A stretch of 64,000 nt of DNA. Source: Nocardia mexicana NBRC 108244. GTDB lineage: Bacteria > Actinomycetota > Actinomycetes > Mycobacteriales > Mycobacteriaceae. Under the pieces are notes generated by a model. It worked only from the letters and a program-made list of their open reading frames with translations. It ran no database searches and had not been told where the DNA came from. Made by a program: the position numbers and the translations under genes. The stretch covers positions 62,001 to 126,000 of the forward strand of contig NZ_BDBV01000045.1 in the NCBI RefSeq assembly GCF_001613165.1. The letters run 5' to 3'. Below, piece by piece: positions 17,525-26,588 of this stretch. Position 1 is the first letter of the stretch; every line of letters begins with the position of its first letter.

Positions 17525-18085
17525 ATGGACGCGATCGAACTGCTGGCCCATCCGGTGCGGCTGCGCATCGTGCACGCGATGTCGAGCGGGCGGACGCGCA
17601 CCACCGCCGAGTTGTGCGCCCGGCTGCCCGACGTCTCCAAGGCCACCGTGTACCGGCACGTGGAGCTGCTGGTCGCGGGCGGAATCCTGGAGGTGGCCGA
17701 GGAATACCGCGTGCGCGGCGCCGTGGAGCGCCGGTACCGGCTGCGCCGTGAGAACGCGGTGATCGATGCCGAGTCGGCCGCCGCTGCCAGGCCCGACCGG
17801 CACCGGCAGATCTTCGCGGTCGCCATGGCGACGCTTCTGGCCGAGTTCAACGCCTATCTCGACCGCGACGGCGCCGACCCGGCCGCCGATCTGGTCGGCT
17901 ACCGCCAGTCCTCGGTGTGGCTGAGCCGCGACGAGCTCACCGCGCTCATCGCGGATCTGCGCTCGGTCATCGCGCCCCGGATGGCGAACCGATCCGCTCC
18001 CGGCCGCTCACAATATCTGCTGAGCCCGGTGCTGTTTCCGATCGGCGACGGCACGGACGACACCGAACCCGACGCGAACCCCTGA
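17525..18085 (+). CDS. ArsR-like winged-helix transcriptional regulator
   Basis: 186 residues. The N-terminal HTH (about residues 4-75) reads ELLAHPVRLRIVHAM, then TTAELCARLPDVSKATVYRH as the recognition helix region, then LEVAEEYRVRGAVERRYRL as wing. The C-terminal half is helical (FAVAMATLLAEFNAYLDRD) and has no metal-binding cysteines, so it is not a metal sensor. The tail is acidic and disordered. It is divergent from a serine hydrolase gene with a palindromic operator between. The ligand is unknown. Confidence 0.83.
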   Translation: MDAIELLAHPVRLRIVHAMSSGRTRTTAELCARLPDVSKATVYRHVELLVAGGILEVAEEYRVRGAVERRYRLRRENAVIDAESAAAARPDRHRQIFAVAMATLLAEFNAYLDRDGADPAADLVGYRQSSVWLSRDELTALIADLRSVIAPRMANRSAPGRSQYLLSPVLFPIGDGTDDTEPDANP

Positions 18086-18100
18086 CGGCACCCGCCGCGG

Positions 18101-18868
18101 TCACCGCGTCCCCGAATCCTTCGATGCTCGCTCGAAAAGCCGAGCAGCACAGGCGAATCCCAGCGCGGCCAGCGCGACGCACCACAGTACGGCGAACAGC
18201 CCGGCGGACCCCACGGGTGTGCCGGTGAGCAGGCCGCGGACGACACCGATCACCGGGGTCGCGGGCTGGTGTTCGGCAAAGCCGCGCAGCCAGCCGGGCA
18301 TGGTCGCGACCGGGACGAAGGCGCTGCTGATGTAGGGGATGAACATGATGGCGTAGGTGAATCCGCCTGCCGCCTCCGGATTTCGGGCCAGCAGGCCGAG
18401 CGCGACGGCGATCCAGGTGACGGCATGAACCAGCAGCACGACCATGCCGAATACCGCGAGCCACGCGAAAAAACCTGCGCGGGGACGGAATCCGAGCATC
18501 AGCGCCACGAGGAACAGCACGCCGATCACCCCCAGATTGCGCACCACCCCCTCGCCGACATGCCCGGCCAGCAGCGCCTGGCGAAAGGCGGGCAGCGTCC
18601 GGAACCTGTCGATCGCCCCGCCGCGCACGTCCTGCGCGACCGTGGTGGCCGTGATCGAGGCCCCGAATCCCGTGCACAGCAGCACGATTCCCGGCACGAC
18701 ATACGCGATATAGGGCATGTCCACCTCGATCGCGCCGCCGAACACATACACGAACAGCAGCATGATCAGCACCGGCAGCAGCACCGAAATCAGCAGCGTA
18801 TCCCGGCTGCGCACCGTCCGCCGCAGACACCGCCGCACCATCACCCAGCTGTCGGTGCACACCGTCAC
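18101..18868 (-). CDS. ABC-2 type transporter permease
   Basis: 255 residues from GTG 18868, which overlaps the glycosyltransferase stop by 4 bp (GTGA), so the two are translationally coupled. Six hydrophobic segments are visible, starting LLISVLLPVLIMLLFVYVFG and continuing through IAYVVPGIVLLCTGFGASI, LGVIGVLFLVALMLGF, AVFGMVVLLVHAVTWIAVAL, FTYAIMFIPYISSAFVPVA and LFAVLWCVALAALGFACA. The layout matches DrrB-like permeases that export glycosylated natural products or lipids. No ATP-binding subunit gene is adjacent, so it must pair with one encoded elsewhere. It probably exports the product made by the neighbouring glycosyltransferases. Confidence 0.87.
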   Translation of the reverse strand: MTVCTDSWVMVRRCLRRTVRSRDTLLISVLLPVLIMLLFVYVFGGAIEVDMPYIAYVVPGIVLLCTGFGASITATTVAQDVRGGAIDRFRTLPAFRQALLAGHVGEGVVRNLGVIGVLFLVALMLGFRPRAGFFAWLAVFGMVVLLVHAVTWIAVALGLLARNPEAAGGFTYAIMFIPYISSAFVPVATMPGWLRGFAEHQPATPVIGVVRGLLTGTPVGSAGLFAVLWCVALAALGFACAARLFERASKDSGTR

Positions 18869-20145
18869 CGGGCGGCCGCCTCCACGATGTCGGCCGTGCG
18901 GGTCGTCGCGTCCGAGCTCGATTGCAGCCGGGCCGCAAGCTCTTTCACGCGCTGCCCGACCTCGGGCCGCAGAATGTGACGCACCCCCTCCGCGAGCCGC
19001 TCGCTGTCGAGCTTCCGGAAGCTCACGTGCGCGCCCACCCCGAGGCGTTCCACCTGTCCGCCCCACATCGGCTGATCGAACGACACCGAGCACACCATGG
19101 TCGGCAGCCCGGCGCGCAGGGTCTCGAAGGTGGTCCCGATGCCGCCGTGGTGGACGGCGGCGGCGCACAGCGGGAACACCAGGTCGTGGGCGAGCGGGCC
19201 CACCACCCGGATGCCGGGCCCGGTTTCGGCGTTCGCGGCGTCGAGATCGCTCCAACCGGCGCTGACCAGTGCGCGCAACCCCTGCCGATCGCACACCTCG
19301 CGCACCATCGCCAGCACGGCGTGGGTATCCCGGATCGGCATGCTGCCGAAGCCGAAATACACCGGCGGCGCGTCCTGCCGCAGCCACGAGACCAGGTCGC
19401 TGTGATCGGCCGCCAACTCCCCGATCGCCTCGCGCGCGGACCGCTCCAGCGGCAGGAAACCGACGAACGGCCGCCGCCGATCCCACTGCTCAGGCAGCCC
19501 GGGGACCAGCGCCGCATCGTAGATCTGCACCTCGGGTACGCCGTCGCGAGCCAGCTCGGCCGCGGTGCTCGCGGTGCTGCGCGGCAGCCGCAGTTCGGTG
19601 CGCAGGCGATTGAGGTAGCGCATGAACACCACGCGCCGCAGATTCTCCGCCAGCGCCCAGGTGGCCCGGTTCACCGCGGCGGGCGGGCGCCACCGCGGCG
19701 GCAGCGCACCGGGGAACGGATAGGCGGCGTTGCTGCGGCAGGGAAAGCCGTGCAGCGATACCATCGGCACCCCCATCGCCTCGGCGACCGCGTGCGCCCG
19801 ATCCTCGGTGAGCATCGTGGCCACGATCAGGTCGGCGTCGGAGCACACCTCGATCACCTCGCGGTTCATCCGGTCGGCGTAGTCGGCCATCTGCTTGCCG
19901 ACCAGCTGCATGAGCCGGAAGCTGCTGCCCGCGGCCAGCGCCCGCTGCCCCTGCTCCGAGGAATACAGCTGCTGTACGTCGGGCCCGCAGGTGTGCGCGT
20001 TCAGCCCGGCCCGGGTGGCGAAGTCGACGAGATTCGGCGGCGTGCCCAGCCGCACCTCGTGACCGCGTCGCCGCAGCTCCAGACCGAGCGCGACCGCTGG
20101 CTGCACGTCGCCCCGCGTACCGGTCAGGGGAATCGCCACTCTCAT
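18865..20145 (-). CDS. GT1-family glycosyltransferase (MGT/Gtf-like)
   Basis: 426 residues. A GT-B fold of the UDP/dTDP-sugar-dependent type that glycosylates lipids and natural products, like the Gtf enzymes of mycobacterial glycopeptidolipids and macrolide glycosyltransferases. The N-terminus MRVAIPLTGTRGDVQPAVAL carries the typical GTRGDVQP motif. The nucleotide-sugar site near the C-terminus reads HHGGIGTTFETLRAGLPTMV, with the acceptor-side SFDQPMWGGQ following. Its stop overlaps the start of an ABC-2 permease. It is divergent from the GT4-P450 fusion gene at 20227, so both sides likely belong to one biosynthetic locus. Confidence 0.9.
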   Translation of the reverse strand: MRVAIPLTGTRGDVQPAVALGLELRRRGHEVRLGTPPNLVDFATRAGLNAHTCGPDVQQLYSSEQGQRALAAGSSFRLMQLVGKQMADYADRMNREVIEVCSDADLIVATMLTEDRAHAVAEAMGVPMVSLHGFPCRSNAAYPFPGALPPRWRPPAAVNRATWALAENLRRVVFMRYLNRLRTELRLPRSTASTAAELARDGVPEVQIYDAALVPGLPEQWDRRRPFVGFLPLERSAREAIGELAADHSDLVSWLRQDAPPVYFGFGSMPIRDTHAVLAMVREVCDRQGLRALVSAGWSDLDAANAETGPGIRVVGPLAHDLVFPLCAAAVHHGGIGTTFETLRAGLPTMVCSVSFDQPMWGGQVERLGVGAHVSFRKLDSERLAEGVRHILRPEVGQRVKELAARLQSSSDATTRTADIVEAAAR

Positions 20146-20226
20146 ACGCTGTCCTCTCCGGTGCCGGCCCGGCCCCGCGTGATCGAACTTCGCTCCTGCA
20201 ACCCGCTACCGCCGTAGGGTGAGGCC

Positions 20227-22968
20227 GTGCACATCGCGATGTTCACCGATTTTCACCCGGCCACGGTGGGCGGGATCCAAACTTCGGTGAATTCACAACG
20301 TCGCGCCCTGCAGCGCCTCGGACACCGCGTCACACTGTTCACCGTCCCCGGTCCACCGTCCCACGACCCGGACATGCGATCACTGACCCACGACCCGGAC
20401 GTCTTTATCTTGTCCGGGTTACGCGGCGTCCTGGTCAACGGCTACCCGATGGTCATACCGACCAAGAGCAACAATCGGTTCATCGACGGCGTGTTCGCCG
20501 CGCGCGGCCCGATCGACGTCGTGCACGGGCACACCACCTACGGCGTCGGCATCCTGGGCGTGCGGGCCGCACGACGCCACGGACTGCCCCTGGTGCAGTC
20601 GGTACACAGCCGCGACGACGCCTTCATCGAACACACCTCGCCCGCGCCGTACCTCACCGCGCTCACCATGCGCGGGCTGCACGGACTGTTCCTGCGCGGC
20701 TCCGCGCGGGCGCCGCGCCTCGACGAGTCCCGCGCCGCGTACCACGCCTGGCGGACGGTGGTCGGCCACGCCGCCGCGGCGGACGCGGTCGTCGTCCCGT
20801 CCCACCACTTCGCCCGCCGCCTGCGCGCCCACGGCCTGGATCGCCCGATGCACGTGGTGTCCAACGGAATCGACGACGAACTCCTCGCGAACCTCGGTCC
20901 ATCGGGTCCCGGCCCGCCGGACAACGCCGAGGATGGCCCCGAGCCGCCGCACGACCCCGAATACGCCGAACACCCTCGGCGGCAAACCTTTTCAACCCTG
21001 CGACACCCGGCGACCACGCCGGAGGCGGAGACAACAGTGGACAAGCCCCGAACCGGCGAGCACCCCGCGACCACCGGCGACGCCGCGCCCGCACCGCTGC
21101 GCGCACTGTGGTGCGGGCGGCTGTCGGCCGAGAAGCGGCCGCTCGCGGCCGTCGAGGCGGTGGTTCTCGCCGAGAGCTGCGAACTCGACATCTACGGCGG
21201 CGGAGCGGAATTCGACAAGGTCCGGGAGATCGCCGACGCGGCGGGCGGACGCATACGACTGCACGGCGAGGTGAGCCAGGCGGAATGTCTCGCGGCCATG
21301 CGCGAACACGATGTGCTGCTGTTCCCGTCGAGCGGTTTCGACACCCAGGGCATGGCGCTGCTGGAGGCGGTCGTGGTCGGCCTGCCGGTGGTGTACTGCG
21401 ATCGCGATCTGGCCGAGTCGATTCCCGAGGGCGGCGGGGTGCGTACGCACGGCCCGTCGCCCACCGCGATCGCCGAGACGCTGCGGGAGCTGGCGACCGA
21501 CCGGGACCGGCTGGCCGAGATGCGCGAAAAGCTGGCCGTGCAGGCCGATACGGTCCGGCAGTCGCAGCAGACCGAGAAGATGCTCGAGGTCTACGAGGAG
21601 GCAAGCGCACGGACGGGGCCGCCCCGCCCCGAATCCGAAATCCCCACCGCCCCGGGCGCACTCCCGCTCCTCGGCCACAGCCTGCACGTCCTGCGCGATG
21701 CCCTCGGGTTCGTCACCTCGCTCAGCCCGCTCGGCGAGGTGGTGCGGGTGCAGCTGGGCCCGCGACCCGCCTACGTGGTGACGACCCCGGAGCTGATCCG
21801 CGAGGTCGCCTTCGGCGAGGCCGGTGAGTTTCACCGCGAGGAGCTGCGGGAAGCGATGCACGAGATCATCCACGAGGCGTCCAACGTGCTCAGCGGCACA
21901 CCGCACGAGCTGCGCCGCCGCCTCGTCGCCCCGGCGCTGCGGCAGCGCCGCCTGGTCGAATATGCCGGGGCCGCAGCCGATATCGCCGAGCGGTGGGCGG
22001 ACGGGCTGCGGGCGGGCCGGTCCGACCTGATGGACGAGGCGCATCGCGTCGTGCTCGACACCATTTCGGCCACCCTGTTCACCGCCGATTTCAGCGCGGA
22101 CGCGAAAGACACTATCCGCGAGCATATTCCGTGGCTGCTCGGGCAGGTGATCCAGCGCGCCGCCCTGCCCCCGGCGGTGCGCCGCCTGCGGCCGCTGGCC
22201 GACCGGCGCTTCCGCACCCGCGCGGAGCGGATGCGCACGGAGATCGGCGCGGTCGTCACCGAATACCGCCGCCGCGACAGCGATTTCCACGATGTGCTGT
22301 CCGCGCTCATCGGCCACACCGACCCGGAGACCGGGGCGCGGCTGTCCGACGAGCAGATCATCGACGAACTGCTGCTCATGCTCGCCGCGGGCATCGGCTC
22401 GACCGCGTCGACGCTCGGCTGGCTGTGGCACGAGCTCATGCGCAATCAGGAGGTGGCGGCCCGGGTGCGCGCCGAAATGGACGAGGTGGTGGGCGCGGGT
22501 CCGGTCCGCCCGGAACATGCCGGGGCCCTGCCCTACCTGCGGCAGGTGCTGCAGGAGACGCTGCGCATGTGGGCGCCGTGGGTCAGCACGCAGACCGCGG
22601 CGGCCGAGGTCCGCGTCGGTGCGTTCGCGCTGCCGCCCGGCGCGACGGTGGTGTTCAGCCCGTACATGATTCACCACGACGCACGCTGGTTCCCGGATCC
22701 GGAGACCTTCGATCCCGACCGCTGGTCGCCCGGCCGCGCCGAGGCCATCGACCGCGCGGCCGTCCTGCCGTTCTCGGTCGGCCCCCGGCACTGCCCGGGC
22801 AGCAACTTCGCGATGATGACCATCATCCTGCAGACGGCGGCACTGCTGACGCGCTGGGAGACGGTGCCCCAGCCCGGTTATCGGGTCCGCCCGTCCAGCC
22901 GGGATTTCGTCGCCGCGCCCGCGCGGCTGCCGGTGGCGCTCCTCCGGAGGCAGGCGCCCGGGACGTAG
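20227..22968 (+). CDS. GT4 glycosyltransferase-cytochrome P450 fusion protein
   Basis: 913 residues in one open frame from GTG 20227. Residues 1 to about 455 are a GT-B glycosyltransferase of family GT4: FTDFHPATVGGIQTSV at the start, NGIDDELL, LWCGRLSAEKRP and FPSSGFDTQGMALLEAVVVG (donor site), with a disordered insert of about 60 residues between its two halves. After a short linker, residues about 470-913 are a full cytochrome P450: PGALPLLGH at the entry, I-helix LLAAGIGST-type segment (residues 719-728), ExxR at 777-780, FDPDRW, and the haem loop FSVGPRHCPG with ligand Cys856. In the I-helix the usual acid of AGxDT is Gly724. No redox domain is present. An O-methyltransferase follows 43 bp later. 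Confidence 0.9.
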   Translation: MHIAMFTDFHPATVGGIQTSVNSQRRALQRLGHRVTLFTVPGPPSHDPDMRSLTHDPDVFILSGLRGVLVNGYPMVIPTKSNNRFIDGVFAARGPIDVVHGHTTYGVGILGVRAARRHGLPLVQSVHSRDDAFIEHTSPAPYLTALTMRGLHGLFLRGSARAPRLDESRAAYHAWRTVVGHAAAADAVVVPSHHFARRLRAHGLDRPMHVVSNGIDDELLANLGPSGPGPPDNAEDGPEPPHDPEYAEHPRRQTFSTLRHPATTPEAETTVDKPRTGEHPATTGDAAPAPLRALWCGRLSAEKRPLAAVEAVVLAESCELDIYGGGAEFDKVREIADAAGGRIRLHGEVSQAECLAAMREHDVLLFPSSGFDTQGMALLEAVVVGLPVVYCDRDLAESIPEGGGVRTHGPSPTAIAETLRELATDRDRLAEMREKLAVQADTVRQSQQTEKMLEVYEEASARTGPPRPESEIPTAPGALPLLGHSLHVLRDALGFVTSLSPLGEVVRVQLGPRPAYVVTTPELIREVAFGEAGEFHREELREAMHEIIHEASNVLSGTPHELRRRLVAPALRQRRLVEYAGAAADIAERWADGLRAGRSDLMDEAHRVVLDTISATLFTADFSADAKDTIREHIPWLLGQVIQRAALPPAVRRLRPLADRRFRTRAERMRTEIGAVVTEYRRRDSDFHDVLSALIGHTDPETGARLSDEQIIDELLLMLAAGIGSTASTLGWLWHELMRNQEVAARVRAEMDEVVGAGPVRPEHAGALPYLRQVLQETLRMWAPWVSTQTAAAEVRVGAFALPPGATVVFSPYMIHHDARWFPDPETFDPDRWSPGRAEAIDRAAVLPFSVGPRHCPGSNFAMMTIILQTAALLTRWETVPQPGYRVRPSSRDFVAAPARLPVALLRRQAPGT

Positions 22969-23011
22969 GCTCTACACCGACCGCGAACCACCCCCGACCC
23001 AGGGAGTCGTG

Positions 23012-24097
23012 ATGGCGTTCGGCCTCCCCTTCCCGCCGCCGATTCCGGTGGTCCGGGCGGTGGAAGCACTGCGCGACACCCTCGGCCGGGCCTATCGCCG
23101 GCTCGCGCCGGGGCCCGCCACCCTGATGGAGCTGCTCGCCGCGGGCTGGCTCACCCAGGCCATCCACGCCGCCGCGGCGCTCGGTATCGCCGATGCGCTC
23201 GCCGGGGGGCCGCGCACCCGCGCCGACCTGGCCCGCGCGGTCGGCGCCGACGAGGACGCACTGGCACGCCTGCTGCGGCTGCTCACCTCCTACGGAATCT
23301 TCACCCGGCGCCGCGACGGCCGCTACGCGCTCACGCCGGCCGCCCGGGCGCTCTGCCGCGACGCACCGGTCTCGCTGCGCGACGCCGCGCTGTTCTTCGG
23401 CTCCGAGACCCACCGCGCACACTGGTCCCGGCTCGCCGACGCGGTGCGCACCGGGACACCGGCGACCGGCACCGCGTCCTTCTTCGAATTCGCCCGCGCC
23501 GACCGGGAATTCGGTGCACTGTTCGACCGCGCGATGACCAGCATCGGCTCGCTGACCGCCGAACCCGTCGCCGCCACATACGATTTCGCCCGATTCGGCA
23601 CCCTCGTCGATATCGGCGGCGGGCAGGGCGCGATGCTGGCCGAGATCCTGTCCCGCGCTCCACGCTCGCGCGGCATCCTGTTCGATCTGCCGGAGGTGCT
23701 GGCCGACGCCGCCGCGGGCCTCACCGAAGCCGGTGTGGCGGACCGTGTTTCGCTGCGTGCCGGGTCCTTCTTCGATGCCGTGCCGCCCGGCGGCGACGCT
23801 TATCTGCTCCGGCACGTCCTGCACGACTGGCCCGACGAGCGGGCAATGCAGATCCTGCGCACCGTGCGCACCGCGATGTCCGGCGACGCCCGCCTGCTGA
23901 TCGTGGAACTGCTCCTCCCCCGCGACGGCGGGCCGCATCCGGGGAAATTCGTCGACCTGGAGATGCTGGTCCACAGCGGCGGCCGCGAACGCACCGAGAC
24001 CGAGTACCGCAACCTGCTGGCCGCCGCCGGATTCGAGGTCGGCCGCGTCGTGCCGACCATCTGCCCGGAGTCGGTCATCGAGGCTCGCCCGAACTGA
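23012..24097 (+). CDS. SAM-dependent O-methyltransferase (CrtF/plant-OMT type)
   Basis: 361 residues from ATG 23012, with a GGGAG site; the GTG just before is possible. The N-terminal dimerisation/winged-helix domain spans about residues 40-115 (GWLTQAIHAAAALGIADAL, then LARLLRLLTSYGIF). The SAM-binding motif LVDIGGGQGAMLAEIL is near residue 200, and the catalytic-base segment RHVLHDWPDERAMQIL near residue 270. Such enzymes methylate hydroxyl groups of carotenoids, polyketides and phenols. It is almost certainly co-transcribed with the GT4-P450 gene, which suggests hydroxylation, glycosylation and methylation of one product. Confidence 0.9.
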   Translation: MAFGLPFPPPIPVVRAVEALRDTLGRAYRRLAPGPATLMELLAAGWLTQAIHAAAALGIADALAGGPRTRADLARAVGADEDALARLLRLLTSYGIFTRRRDGRYALTPAARALCRDAPVSLRDAALFFGSETHRAHWSRLADAVRTGTPATGTASFFEFARADREFGALFDRAMTSIGSLTAEPVAATYDFARFGTLVDIGGGQGAMLAEILSRAPRSRGILFDLPEVLADAAAGLTEAGVADRVSLRAGSFFDAVPPGGDAYLLRHVLHDWPDERAMQILRTVRTAMSGDARLLIVELLLPRDGGPHPGKFVDLEMLVHSGGRERTETEYRNLLAAAGFEVGRVVPTICPESVIEARPN

Positions 24098-24106
24098 ACG
24101 GCGTGG

Positions 24107-24625
24107 TCAGAGCAGGGAATCGTCCGGATCGACGAATTCGACACCGGTGATGATGTCCGGCTCGATGCGCACGATGTGATCGCGCGGGCCCGGCAGCCAT
24201 GGTCGCAGCAGCCCGCGGTACCGCTCCAGCTCGTCCGGATCGGTCACCACCTCGGCGGTTCCGGTGACGATGACGCACCAGCCGCGGTGGGTGCGCTCAT
24301 CGATGGTGTCGGCCTCGTAGGCCACCACCTGCCGGTCCGGGCTCACGGCGGTGCCGCGGTTGGCGTGGATGACGATCGCGTCGTCATCGACGATGTGGTT
24401 GACCGGGCGGATGGTGGGTAGCGCATAGCGGGCGAACACGATCCGGCCGAACCGCACGCGCGCCAGCAACCGTAGCGACTCGGCATTGGTCAAGTCGCGC
24501 GGAACCTGCTGCGCGGGAGCGCCCATATCCATCATTATCCGTTCGCGCTCGCCGTCGCGCAGGTGTGCGGTGGGAAGGCTCGACGGCCGCTGCTGCCGTG
24601 GGTGCTCCTCGGCTCGGCTGGTCAT
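24107..24625 (-). CDS. Pyridoxamine 5'-phosphate oxidase-like flavin/F420-binding protein
   Basis: 172 residues from ATG 24625; internal ATGs at about 24532 and 24529 would give a more family-typical length. The split-barrel core begins LTNAESLRLLARVRFGRIVF and continues ALPTIRPVNHIVDDDAIVIH, AVSPDRQVVAYEADTID and GWCVIVTGTAEVVTD. This is the PNPOx-like family often annotated as helix-turn-helix-free DUF385/F420-binding proteins in actinobacteria. It converges with the O-methyltransferase with only 9 bp between stops. It may or may not belong to the biosynthetic locus. Confidence 0.82.
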   Translation of the reverse strand: MTSRAEEHPRQQRPSSLPTAHLRDGERERIMMDMGAPAQQVPRDLTNAESLRLLARVRFGRIVFARYALPTIRPVNHIVDDDAIVIHANRGTAVSPDRQVVAYEADTIDERTHRGWCVIVTGTAEVVTDPDELERYRGLLRPWLPGPRDHIVRIEPDIITGVEFVDPDDSLL

Positions 24626-24733
24626 TGCGCTGTATGCCCCGCTCGTCGTGTCCCGTGTGCATGAGGGTCCTAACGACTTTCCCGTAATCCCCCCGGCCCA
24701 AACGGAAATGTGCCGAAAAACAGGCTGTCGCGC

Positions 24734-25261
24734 TCAGCTCGCCCGCACCCCGGTCGTCTGCTGCACCAGGTCGGTCCAGCCGTCGGCCAGCGAGGCCAGC
24801 AGGAACCAGGCGGCGTGCACCCGCTCGTCGCCGACATCCTCGACGCTGCGGAGCAGGTGGCTGGCGCGCACCTGGGCGGCGGCCATGGCGTCGACGGCGG
24901 CGCCGAGGGACTGCGCGCGCGGGCGGGCGACCGTGTGCGCGGCCACCCAGTCGTCGATGTGTGCGACGAGTTCGCCACGGCGACCGTCGATTTCGTCGGC
25001 CCGCCGCGGATCGCGGCGGCGTTCCAGATGGAGTTCGGCGAGGGCGCGCGCACAGCGGGTGACCGCGTGGTCGCCGGGTACGTCGCCGATGTGGCCGAGG
25101 AATGCGGACAGCAGTTCGTGCCAGTCCGGTAGGACGGGGGCGGGGCCGTCGGATCGCCATCGCCCCGTGCTGCGGCGGCGAACGACGGCGCGCCCGGCGG
25201 AGCGCGCGATCACGGGACCGGCGGACGGCCGTTCCATGCCGTCCGGTTGCGGCACGTACAT
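24734..25261 (-). CDS. DUF4254 domain protein
   Basis: 175 residues from ATG 25261. The pattern LPDWHELLSAFLGHIGDVPG, LAELHLERRRDPRRADEID, LVAHIDDWVAAHT, then SLGAAVDAMAAAQVRASHLL and VHAAWFLLASLADGWTDLVQ matches the DUF4254 family that is frequent in Nocardia. The helical protein has no known function. Upstream, 25262-25480 holds no gene. It lies downstream of the UbiA-like gene on the same strand, separated by 219 bp, so it may have its own promoter. Confidence 0.82.
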   Translation of the reverse strand: MYVPQPDGMERPSAGPVIARSAGRAVVRRRSTGRWRSDGPAPVLPDWHELLSAFLGHIGDVPGDHAVTRCARALAELHLERRRDPRRADEIDGRRGELVAHIDDWVAAHTVARPRAQSLGAAVDAMAAAQVRASHLLRSVEDVGDERVHAAWFLLASLADGWTDLVQQTTGVRAS

Positions 25262-25480
25262 CTCGGTGTACCTCCAAGCGGCGAACGGGCGCACCCGGCG
25301 CCGCACGCGGACGCCGGACCGCGAGCCCGGCGCGGCAAGGGCGGACCGCGCCGGATCCGGCGCGCCGCTCTCTGCGAAGGGGACATCTCCTTGCGGCGCC
25401 GGGTGCACTGTCCAGCATGCGCGTTTCGCCCGGCCCTCCCACTGCCCTTTCAGTGGCTCTGCGGTGACCATCGGGTCGGA

Positions 25481-26542
25481 TCAAGACAGCACGAACGCCT
25501 GGGTGATCAGGGCGGCGTACAACGTAAGAACAAAGATGACGGCGGGTGCCAGGGGGTACGGCGGGTGCGACGTCTCCCCGCGGTCGCCGCGCGCCGGGGT
25601 CCCGGAGGTGAATGCGGCATCCGTGCCTCCGTCCGCGTGCCGGGTCGCGCCACCGTCGGTGCGCAGCAAGGAATCCGCGTTCGGCGAATCACCGCCCGAG
25701 GCGAACCTGAACGCGCCCCACAGGGGAAACACCAACAGCACCAAGGGGATCCAGGCAATCACGGCCCTCGGAGCGGAATACTCCCACGGCCGCACCAGGA
25801 TCAGATCGCATGCCACCGCCAGCACGGCGCACAGCACTCCCGCCACGGCACTTCCGGTGGGGCCCAGCGCATTCGAGTAGAGCATCTCGCCCGGACGTGG
25901 CTCGCGCGCGGTCTTGCGGGCGAATTCGAACTGCAGGAAGGCCCCGGCGAAGACCACCGCGACCGCCGCTGCCGCCCAGCCGGATCCGACCTGTCCGGTA
26001 TCGATCGCCGACGCCACGACATAGCCGATGATGAACAGCTGCACCGGATAGGTGACCGCCAGGTTCACCATGACGGCATCGCGCACCGTGGCCGACAGCC
26101 GCTCCAGCCCCCACAGCAGCAGGCCGTAAACCAGTGCGGCGGAGATCATTACGGCCGACCGTACCGACAGGGCCAGCGAGCCGCCTACGGCCACCACCGC
26201 GATCACCCCCATCGCGACTCGCAGCTCTCGCGCACTCACCGCACCGGTCACCAAGGGCCGATCCGGGTGGTACTCGCGGTCGTAGTCGAGATCCTTCTGC
26301 TCGTCCACCATGCGCAGATACAGCAGCACGATCGCCACCACCGCAATCCGGACGACGGTGGCGCCGCCCGGCCGCCACTGCACGCCCGATGCCAGCGCGG
26401 CCGTCCCCTCCACGGCGAGGGTGAACAACACCGCATACAGCAGGTAGTGCGGCTCATACCGCACCCGAGTGAACCTGGCGAGACGCACCACTGCCGAGGC
26501 AACGCCCCGGCGGTACCCGGTCGTACCCGTATCACTGTTCAT
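25481..26542 (-). CDS. UbiA-like prenyltransferase family membrane protein
   Basis: 353 residues with about eight hydrophobic segments. The motif LRMVDEQKDLDYDREYHPDRP (split: DEQKD then DYDRE, near residue 80) matches the first Asp-rich site (DExxDxxxD type) that binds the prenyl diphosphate through Mg2+, and RPLVTG after it is also typical. The second Asp-rich site is poorly kept (FARKTAREPRPGEML), so the substrate may differ from quinone precursors. A loop of about 55 polar residues precedes the last helix. It is the last gene of the 36655-25481 run, 46 bp after the nitroreductase gene. A role in attaching a polyprenyl or other lipid is inferred. Confidence 0.75.
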   Translation of the reverse strand: MNSDTGTTGYRRGVASAVVRLARFTRVRYEPHYLLYAVLFTLAVEGTAALASGVQWRPGGATVVRIAVVAIVLLYLRMVDEQKDLDYDREYHPDRPLVTGAVSARELRVAMGVIAVVAVGGSLALSVRSAVMISAALVYGLLLWGLERLSATVRDAVMVNLAVTYPVQLFIIGYVVASAIDTGQVGSGWAAAAVAVVFAGAFLQFEFARKTAREPRPGEMLYSNALGPTGSAVAGVLCAVLAVACDLILVRPWEYSAPRAVIAWIPLVLLVFPLWGAFRFASGGDSPNADSLLRTDGGATRHADGGTDAAFTSGTPARGDRGETSHPPYPLAPAVIFVLTLYAALITQAFVLS

Positions 26543-26588
26543 GCGCTGCCCGTTCCACAGCGTCCACCACCGTCATCCCGGCACGAAC

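Noticed and set aside
17525..18085. Metal-sensing ArsR repressor
   Set aside because: The protein has no cysteines or His cluster at the usual metal sites.
20227..22968. GT4-P450 as two genes joined by a sequencing error
   Set aside because: The frame, codon use and linker are smooth through the junction, and no ribosome-binding site with a start precedes the P450 part near 21630. Kept as a fusion, though read-level proof is not available here.
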